A stretch of DNA of 64,000 nt from Lantana camara. Taxonomy: Eukaryota > Streptophyta > Magnoliopsida > Lamiales > Verbenaceae. The number at the start of each line of letters is the position of its first letter. Within the stretch, counting starts at the first letter, position 1. This document shows positions 55,975-64,000 of this stretch, in pieces. The stretch spans positions 14,095,001 to 14,159,000 of the forward strand of contig CM074856.1 of NCBI GenBank assembly GCA_037501455.1. The letters are read 5' to 3'. Made by a program: the position numbers and the translations under genes. The notes under the pieces are model-generated. The model was not told the origin of the DNA. It saw only the letters and a program-made list of their open reading frames with translations, and made no database searches.

Positions 55975-58900
55975 ATGTTTTCAATATTTGTGGGACTATT
56001 CATTTTTTTTGCTGCGTTCCAAGAACCAGCTTTAGCCATCAAAAAGGTGTACATTGTCCTCCTCTCTAATTGGTGATCTAACTCTTTTAACTTCATGCAC
56101 TGATCATGATTTTTTCCATGTTTCCTGAGAGCAGTCTTATATTGTCTACTTGGGAGCGCATACTCATGACCTTGGCCAAGACCTGACTTCGGCCGATCTT
56201 CACCGGGTCACCGAGTCGCACGCTGAGTTGCTTTCGACATTCGTCGGAAGGTTGGTTTTGTGAATTCTTACGAAATTTTGATGATAAGAGGCAAAAGCGT
56301 GATGGATTGGTTTTGTGTAGCAAAAAGAAGGCAAAGGATGCTATGTTTTACACATACGACAAGAGTATAAATGGCTTTGCTGCTGTTCTTGAAGAGGAAG
56401 AGGCTGCTGAGATTGCAAGTATGATATATATGCATATGCATTCATGCTTTGTTCCCAATTGTGTTTGATTTGCTTTGCTGATAAATTGTTCTTCTCCTTC
56501 TCCTTCAGAGCATCCCGATGTCGTATCCGTTCTCGAGAATCAAGGCAGACAGCTGCACACAACACATTCATGGGATTTCCTCATGCTCGAGAGAAACGGT
56601 GTGATCCACAAATCCTCTATATGGAACAATGCTAGATACGGTGAAGACACGATCATCGCAAATCTGGACACTGGTAATCAGAGAGCACAAAGCTTTTCCA
56701 TCTTTCTTGAATGAAAATCTGTTTCAGAATCCTGCATTGTGCTTTTGATCTGAAGTTAAAAGAGTATGAAATTGAATGATCTTGCTACGGCTTTACTTAG
56801 GTGTCTGGCCCGAATCAAAGAGCTTTAGTGGCGAAGGCTACGGGCCCGTTCCATCAAAGTGGAAAGGAATCTGTCAGTTTGATGCCAAAGATGGCAAAGC
56901 ATGTAATAGGTACACTCTTTTCCTAAACAGTGAAGCAAATCATGTGATGATCATAAACAAACAGGACTGCTAATTATCTTACATCATATATTTGTTCTGT
57001 TCTTCACTTTTTTACCCAATCCTCCTCTTACGGTTTCACCTGATTTATCAAAAGTTCTCCATCTTTTCACCACAGCACAATTGTTCATTCCATTGTTGCA
57101 AAAAGCAACCGATCACTAGTGTTACAAAGCAAATGCCTTTCTTTTATAAAAGAAGCATTTTGTTCACTTGCTGACTATTAAATTTCCAGAGTGGGTCTCC
57201 AAATTAAGCCGCATTTAATCCATAATGCACGCTGATTGCAGGAAACTAATTGGAGCTAGGTACTTCAACAAAGGTTTCGCTCAACACATAGGAGTAAAGA
57301 ACGACTCTACCTTCAACTCACCCCGAGACCAAGGCGGCCACGGGTCCCACACGCTTTCCACAGCTGCCGGAAACTTCGTCCCAAATGCGAGTGTGTTTGG
57401 ACTGGGGGTCGGGACTGTGAAAGGGGGTTCACCGAGAGCTCGTGCTGCTGCGTACAGAGTGTGTTACCCTCCTGTCAATGGGAGTGAGTGCTTTGTTGCT
57501 GACATCATGAAGGGCTTTGATGCTGCAATAAGTGACGGTGTTGATGTGCTCTCTGTTTCGTTGGGCGGTGTTCCGTTCGACTATTTCGATGATGGCGTCG
57601 CTATTGGTGCGTTCCACGCGGTCAAGAACGGGATGGTTGTCGTGGCTTCTGCTGGAAACATGGGGTGGCTTTTTCCTGGATTAGTGACTAATGTTGCCCC
57701 CTGGATCATTACGGTGGCTGCTAGCACGCTTGATCGTGGGTATAAAGCTGATGTTAAGTTGGCGAACGGGGATATCTTCGAGGGGATGAGCCTTTCGAGC
57801 CCATTGCCGCATAAGTCGTTTTATAAGCTTATTAAATCTGCCGATGGCAAGGCTGCCAATGCAACAGAATCAGATGCGTAAGAATTTTCTTTTCTTTCTT
57901 GAGTTGTATTACGATGTTTGATATTGAGTGCTGATATTCATCATCCCTCTGTGGTGCAGGAGCTTTTGCGCGGAGGATTCTTTGGATCCCGAGAAGGTGA
58001 AGGGCAAGATCGTGGTTTGCCAGAGTTGGGGGAACAGTTCCAACGTAGACAAAGGGGCCGAGTGTTATCGTACTGGTGCTGCTGGAATGATTCTTTACAA
58101 TGATAAAACAAGTGGGAATTTAACCATGGCTGATCCTCATCTTGTTCCTGCTGCTCATATCAATTACACCGACAGCGTTCGCCTCTTTTCCTATCTCAAC
58201 TCCACCAAGTACGCAACAACATATTTCTCTTTACATATTCTGATCAATTGCTGATATTCTCACATTCACATTCCTATACTGTGCAGAAATCCTCAAGGCC
58301 TCATTACTCCTCCGAGGGCAGTGACGGGCCTTACGAAGGCCCCGATCATGGCTTTCTTCTCTTCCAGTGGTCCTAATGCTATTACTCCAGAAATTCTCAA
58401 GGTAAATCAAGCTATTTCACTATCTGTGGATTAAAGATTTGATTTGTCAATTCTTCTAAGTAGTTAAACTTTCCTGCTGACCATCTGTGGATTAAAAATT
58501 TGATTTGTCAATTCTTCTAAGTAGTTAAACTTTCCTGCAGCCTGATATCACAGCTCCAGGAGTAAACATCATAGCAGCTTTCAGCGAAGCAGTGAACCCC
58601 ACAGATAGTCCGCTTGATAAGCGTACAACTCCGTTCTACGTAGAATCAGGAACCTCCATGTCCTGCCCCCATGTTGCAGGTGTCGCCGGCCTGCTCAAAA
58701 GCCTCCACCCTGATTGGAGCCCTGCTGCAATCCGATCCGCCATCATGACAACTGCACGAACACGAGACAACACGGAGGAACCAATGACGGACGGCAACGG
58801 ATTTAAGGGGACACCTTTCTCATACGGCGCAGGCCACATCAGACCCAACCGTGCCCAGGACCCCGGACTCGTCTACGACATGAACGTCAATGATTACCTG

Positions 58901-59293
58901 GATTTCCTCTGCGGCATCGGCTACAACGAGACCAAAATCAGCCGGTTCTCCGGATCCCACCACGAATGTCCCAAGAACTACAGCATTCTGAACATGAACC
59001 ACCCCTCCTTCAGTATCCAAACGCTGAATGAATCGGTTACAGTGACAAGGAAGGTGAAAAACGTGGGGAATCCCGGCACGTACGTGGCCCGTGTTCGCCA
59101 CCCGCCGGGACATTTGGTGACGGTGACGCCGAGCGTTCTGAAATTTGAGAAAACTGGAGAAGAGAAGAGCTTTGAAGTGACCGTAAAGGTTCTGAAACGT
59201 CAGAGTTTTTATGAATTCGGGGAGCTGATATGGTCGGATGGAAGCCATTACGTGAGGAGTCCGATTGTGATTGCTGATGCTCAGTCCTCCTAA
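55975..59293 (+). CDS. subtilisin-like serine protease (SBT5/AIR3 type)
   Basis: Nine exons: 55975-56046, 56135-56250, 56321-56418, 56509-56673, 56801-56909, 57242-57877, 57960-58208, 58287-58401 and 58541-59293, giving 770 residues. Plant subtilases are secreted proprotein or cell-wall proteases. A signal peptide covers 1-22 ([17 protein letters not shown]). The I9 prodomain spans about 26-112 ([12 protein letters not shown]...). The mature enzyme starts near TTHSWDF (113). Catalytic residues are Asp149 (LDTGVWPES), His220 ([13 protein letters not shown]) and Ser559 ([11 protein letters not shown]), with the oxyanion Asn in ASAGN. A PA domain insert lies at about 360-470 and a fibronectin-III-like C-terminus follows ([14 protein letters not shown]). 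Two usual motifs are altered: GHGTH reads GHGSH and SSRGPN reads SSSGPN. Multi-intron structure and sequence fit the SBT5 (AIR3-like) group. Catalysis should be intact. Confidence 0.93.
58422..58543 (+). repeat. 61-bp tandem duplication spanning the subtilase intron 8 acceptor
   Basis: The unit ATCTGTGGATTAAA... occurs at 58422 and 58483. The second copy ends in the used acceptor CTTTCCTGCAG|CC; the first ends CTTTCCTGCTGACC and has lost the AG, so only one acceptor is functional. Confidence 0.9.
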
Positions 59294-59299
59294 GCATAT

Positions 59300-60745
59300 A
59301 TAGCTCCTCTAATTAGTTATTCCTTGTCCAAATCATTAGGATTTAGGAGTTCAGATTGTCTTAATTCAGTTTTATTTTAATTTCCGGTTATTCTTTAGTA
59401 TTAAGTAGTATAAATATTTGGATTGGTTTAAGGAGGGATAACTGTAATTATTATTATCATTATCAAATTTGTTTTCTGTTTCTTAAAAGCATTGTGCTTT
59501 TCCTTGCTTCAATTTTCGATTGCAGTCTTGATTCTGTATCCCATTTTCACTGAATTCCCAACACTAATCAATTTTATTAGCAACTCCACTTGATTATTAG
59601 CACTAATCAATTTTATGATCAATCCAAAGAAGCTTAGAGTTTCATCTAGCTAATTAAATTTATCTTTTGTACTTATGGAATGTTTGGTTTCTCAGAGTTT
59701 CATGTATAGAACTTTTCGAATATGTCATTCCTAGTGTTATTATTGTATTATTGTATTTGTGGTGCTATCTATTTAAATTGTAAGATAAATTGATACTTTA
59801 ATTGAAGATAATTTTTAAAAATTAAGGGATATTAATTTGTTAAATAAATAAATTAAGTTAATATCTATCGACCAATCATAATTTCTAGTTTTAATTAAAA
59901 TATTCAAAAATTCACAAAATTTTATTCAGTCAAAATTAGTTGAATTAGGTTCAAATGCAACATTCCTAAATATTATAATACTAGCGTATACCTCGTGCGA
60001 TGCACGGAAATTACCAAAAAATTAATTAATATGTTAGATATATTGATAATAGTTGGAGAGATAAAAAATCTAAGAATTTGATTTTTTAAATTATTTATGT
60101 ATAAATAATAATAAGAATTTGAGATTTCACAGGGGATCATCAATAAAATAAAAGGTAAATTTCATAAGTTAATTAATATAAATATGTTGATTATGAAAAA
60201 ACAAAAGAATTAGGAGGCAAATGGCTATGTTGATTATATATATTTACATTTACATGAAAAATGACTTTATAAAATGACTTTTAAAACATACACAAAATGT
60301 TTAGGTTGTATATATAAAATCATTTTCCATTATATTTATCTTCTTTAACTTATAAAGATTTAAAGAATTTCTTAATTATAAAGTTTGTAGAACTGAAATA
60401 AATAATCAGTTAAATTTGAACAAAAAAAAAATCAATTAAAATATACCAAAGAACATGTACTATATAATAAACTATTTTAAAAAAATTAAAGACACAAAAT
60501 ATCAACTATCGAAATTTCAAAATCTTTTAAATCTAGTAAAAAATACAAAAAAAAAAAAAAAAAAAATCCAAAATTAATACGCAAATAAATAAATAAAGAA
60601 TTGGATAATAGAAAATGACAAAAATAAAGCACAAGACTAATATACACATACATATATACATATATATATAAAACAAAGTAGACAAACTAATATTTAAAAA
60701 ATGATCATCGAATAAAAAGCATAGATTTATGTGAGAATAAAATAG
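59300..60745. other. subtilase 3' flank and AT-rich intergenic DNA
   Basis: The first 200 bases are the likely 3' UTR. The rest is AT-rich with a Helitron 3' end at 59980 and a poly-A run near 60547. No gene was seen. Confidence 0.6.
59980..60010 (-). mobile_element. 3' end of a Helitron (minus strand)
   Basis: The minus strand ends with a hairpin (CGTGC, loop, GCACG at 59994-60006) followed by GAGGTATACGCTAGT, the CTAG end of plant Helitrons. The 5' TC end was not identified, so the element's length is unknown. The hairpin loop text GCATCG is also found in the Helitron at 13321. Confidence 0.55.
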
Positions 60746-61262
60746 GGGCGATACTTTAAAAGTATCCATGAGCTAAATTTTTTTTACTTAGCTCCCCAAT
60801 ATGGAAATTTTCCATACTAACTCCCCACATGAGATTGATAATTTTGTTTAGCTTCCTATTGACCTAAAATATCTACTTTACCCTCCATTTATATTTTTTA
60901 AGAAGCAAAAATTGTCTTCAATCCCACAAGAACGTTTCCCCCATTTCTTCTTCTTAGCTCCGCGGTGCCACTTTGCCGTCGGTTCCGCCCACTTCGTCTG
61001 CGACGGTGGTGTATTTCGGCAAGCGTGGAAATTCTTCTTCCCTCTATTTCGCTGGTATTGCCCTATTTCGCTCACGAAGACTGATAGTAGCTCTCTCAGA
61101 CGAAGGTGACGGTGCTCAAGTGAATCGGCACCAGAACTCTCTCCGACGAACCCCAGGGCCGAGTTTCAACTCCCGTCGTCTCTAAGCTCAGGCAATTTCA
61201 TTCATTTTCACTATTTCTTAGCTGAATTTTTTGGTTTATTAGTTACCTCTGTTTCGGATTTA
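60745..61262. mobile_element. probable 5' terminal region of the MuDR-like element
   Basis: The stretch from about GGGGCGATACTTTAAAAG leads into a GC-richer leader (60960-61190) directly before the transposase frame. The matching right terminus is outside the window, so the left border is a guess. Confidence 0.3.
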
Positions 61263-63436
61263 GTGATGGCTAGCTCATACAAAAAAGGTGACTCTAGCAC
61301 ATCGGTGCATCTCCTGGGTGATATTTGCTATAATCATCAAATGCATAGTTTCTCAATTAGGGGTGATTTCAATTTGATGAATTTAAAGACAATTGTTGGT
61401 AGAAATTGGCCTGAGATAAATATGAGGCAATTAAGATTGACATACACTGCTCCTCATGCCAAGGATCATGATGTTAAGTTATTGAATGATGACGCTGTTG
61501 CTAACATGATTGAACAGCATAAAACGTTCAATTTGACATATTTTGACCTTGGGCGATTGATAGAGATGATGAAGGCGAGCATATGGGATCGACTAGCTTC
61601 AGGTAATTCAATAATGAATTCATGTCCTTCATATTTTGTTGCAATTGTATTTTGTTCCAATGTTTTGTTTGTCAGCCTTTTTAGGTACGGAGCAGAGGAT
61701 GCGGGAATCACACTTACCCCTCAATCTCAAGCTATGCAATCAAATTCCCTAAGTTCCTGGTGTATGTGCATAAATGGGGTAGGCCAAGTGTTCAAAGATG
61801 CGGCTGACTTTCGGATAAAAGTGAAAAATTATTCTGTTGTTATCCATCATTCCTTCAAGTACATTAAAAATGATAGTTTGAAGATCATAATGGTGTGTCT
61901 TGACAGTACTTGTAAATGGCGTATCTATGCATCATTTAGTAAGAAAGACTTACAGTTTGCCAAAAGAAAATGCAACTTGCAGCACACGTGTCGAGAGGGT
62001 ATTCTGTGGTCGAAGGGTCAATCTAGAGCTGATGCAAATTGGGTTGCAAACATTGGAGAGAGAAGGTTAGAAGTTGTCCTAAGTATTCTCCTAAAGAAAT
62101 GAAAGCCGACTTATAAAGAGATTTTTCTGTTGAAATTCCTTACAACCCAGTGTGGAAGGGTAAAAAATAGCTTTGTATGATATCCATGGGTATGATGGTG
62201 CATCGTATGATAGAGTGCGATGGTATTGTGATGCTGTTAAAAAAACAAATCCTGGGAGCTTTGCTGATTATAAGGTGGATAAAGATACTCACAAATTTAT
62301 GTGGCTTTTTCTTTGCTTTCATGCATGTTTGGTTGAATTTGTCAGAGGAAGTAGGAAGTTAACTTTCTTAGATGGGACTCACATTAAGAATAGTTTCAAA
62401 GTTTGTCTTCTGTCTGCTATATTAAAGGACGACGACGATGGTTTGTTCACCCTAGCATATGCGGTTGTAAGTACTGAAAATGATTCAAATTGAGAATGGT
62501 TCTGTAGAAAATTGCATGAAGCATTAGCGAGTCAGACACGAGGCCTAATGAATTTTAGATCATATACGTTTTTCTCTGATAGACATTCAGGTTTAAGGAA
62601 GGCTGTCCCCACGGTGTTTCCTGGCAGCAACCATGCATATTGTCTGAGGCATTTGGTTGACAATTTTCGGACTCAGATAAGAGGCATCATATTTATTTGA
62701 GTTACTGGTTAGTTAAAACCAAGTATGCAATTCTACATATGAAGTACTTGTTGAACACTATGCAGTATTTATTCTTTCTTATGTCTAATTTTTTTTCCCC
62801 TATGTAGATCCTCAGATTCTATCCTTACCGGAACAAAAAACATTGGGAATCAATATTTCAAAAAGCCACATACACTACTTCATTGATTGAATATCAGAGA
62901 TATGTAGGTGAGATTGTGAAAGCAATGCCTCGAGCACAAGACTTCATTTTACAGTCAGAGCCACAGAATTGGGCAAACTGTCTCTTTTCGGGTGATCGTC
63001 TTGGTGTCATAAATAACAATGTTGCCGAGTCTTAGAACTCCTGGGTTGTTAATGCAAGGTTTCTGCCTATGTTAGGTATGGTTGATCGGATACGGGTACA
63101 AATAATGACCATGATGAAGGATAGGCACGATCTTGGAGAAAAATACAACATTGAACTTCTATGTCGTTGTATGACTTCTGTGACGAAGCTTATTCTGCTG
63201 CGATGATTAGAGAAGTGTACAAGTTGCCAATCTACCCCATACCTACAAGTGAAGAGATGATTGTGGTCGAAAATGAATATGACCAATTTGTTTTTCCACC
63301 TGATGTGAGAGTTCAACCTGAACTTAGAAGATAAAAGAGAATACCATCTGAAATTGTCAAAAGAGATCTTATATGTTCACGGTGCAAACAAAAGGGTCAC
63401 AATCGACGTAGCTGCAAACAACTCCTTGAATCGTAA
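61263..63436 (+). pseudogene. MuDR-type MULE transposase pseudogene
   Basis: Homology-like text runs through three frames. The N-terminal MuDR region is at 61263-62102 (HSFSIRGDFNLMNLKTIVGR, then CKWRIYASF...CREG). The DDE transposase core is at about 62173-62700 (LTFLDGTHIKN, LAYAVVSTEND, FFSDRHSGLRKAV, HAYCLRHLVDNF). A further segment is at 62800-63170. The C-terminal zinc knuckle CSRCKQKGHNRRSC is at 63374-63415, with C-x2-C-x4-H-x4-C spacing. Inactivating changes include stops near 62102, 62491, 63035 and 63333 and frameshifts. The SWIM zinc finger expected between ELLCRC and YDFCDEAYSA is deleted. A 59-codon stretch (61610-61680) may be an unspliced intron. Confidence 0.85.
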
Positions 63437-63544
63437 ATTTTCGTGATTTGCAATTGGTATTAGCTTGTATAATTTATGAACAATATGTGTAATTAAGTTT
63501 GTTGGACTAAAATGATCCTTGTTTAATTTATTGCATTCTTGTTT

Positions 63545-64000
63545 TTCCTACATTTCACCAAATTTATACTATATGAAAAAGGTTGTATAATTCCACCTCT
63601 TGAGGTCTATAGAAGCGAATCTTTAGTTTTTACGTTTTCATACTACATATAGGCAATTAAATACATCAATTATGCTTCTTCATACTACATTTTACCAAAT
63701 TTGTACTACATGAAAAAGGTTGTATAATTCCACCTCCTGGGGTCTATAGAAGCGAATCTTAGTTTTTCCATTTTCATACTACATATAGGCAATTAAATAC
63801 ATCAATTATGCTTTTTCATATTACATTTCACCAAATTTGTACTACATGAAAAAGGTTGTATAATTCCACCTCCTTGGGTCTATAAAAGCGAATCCTTACT
63901 TTTCAAATTTTTATACTAAATATTGATGATTAAATATGTCGTTTTGGCTTATGCATACTACATATTACAAAATACGTACAACTGGAAAAAAGTTGTGTAA
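63545..64000 (+). repeat. tandem array of about 136-bp units, running off the window
   Basis: A unit marked by GGTTGTATAATTCCACCTC recurs at 63581, 63719 and 63854, with a diverged fourth at about 63991 (spacings 138, 135, 137). It lies directly downstream of the MULE pseudogene and may be its subterminal repeat. Confidence 0.9.

Noticed and set aside
58820..59297. 142- and 86-codon minus-strand frames opposite the subtilase last exon
   Set aside because: Antisense shadows of a long conserved exon.
63545..64000. CRISPR-like array
   Set aside because: Units of about 136 bp repeat end to end without repeat/spacer alternation, and the genome is eukaryotic; it is an ordinary tandem repeat.

Overview
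This is a nuclear plant chromosome segment. Multi-exon genes have GT-AG introns, and the gene set is plant-specific: a CBL calcium sensor, a Pol IV/V-type RPB4, RGLG ubiquitin ligases, a GH17-X8 glucanase, a plant ATP-PFK, an HMA-domain protein and a subtilase. The space between genes is AT-rich and full of nested transposons. Intron structure and protein character point to a eudicot; I would not go further than 'possibly an asterid' without a search.

Layout. 1-8.7 kb is transposon-rich: a degenerate ORF split by a 1.93-kb solo LTR with GAGAT target duplications, a TRIM nested in a Mutator-like MITE, hAT pieces, a putative SINE and an old LTR-like stretch. 8.9-15.5 kb is a CBL2/CBL3-type gene (8 coding exons) with a Helitron in one intron. 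17.3-21.4 kb is the NRPD4/NRPE4 gene (9 coding exons). 20.9-33.5 kb is a direct tandem segmental duplication with units of about 6.2 and 6.4 kb. Each unit holds the 3' end of NRPD4/E4, a full RGLG RING/vWA E3 ligase gene and the 5' end of a small cysteine-rich secreted peptide gene. The duplication leaves two full-length RGLG genes, one intact and one orphan 3' end of NRPD4/E4, and one intact and one truncated peptide gene. 34.4-36.5 kb (minus) is a GPI-anchored type glucan endo-1,3-beta-glucosidase. 38.7-41.2 kb (minus) is an ATP-dependent phosphofructokinase of the PFK2 type. 42.7-47.8 kb is a PIF/Harbinger element interrupted by a 3.2-kb hAT element that itself holds a third inverted-repeat element. 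48.2-48.8 kb is a MULE-MITE, 49.2-49.6 kb a 75-residue HMA protein, and 50.8-53.6 kb a foldback MULE with another MULE inside it. 56.0-59.3 kb is a nine-exon subtilase. 60-64 kb has a Helitron end, a MuDR transposase pseudogene and a 136-bp tandem array running off the window.

The genes do not form one pathway; they are independent housekeeping and signalling genes. The most informative structure is the tandem duplication: it is dated relative to transposon insertions, it yields an RGLG paralog whose RING linchpin arginine is replaced by glutamate, and it truncates one peptide gene. A second striking feature is a 51-bp tandem duplication across a CBL exon/intron junction that creates a second in-frame 5' splice site.
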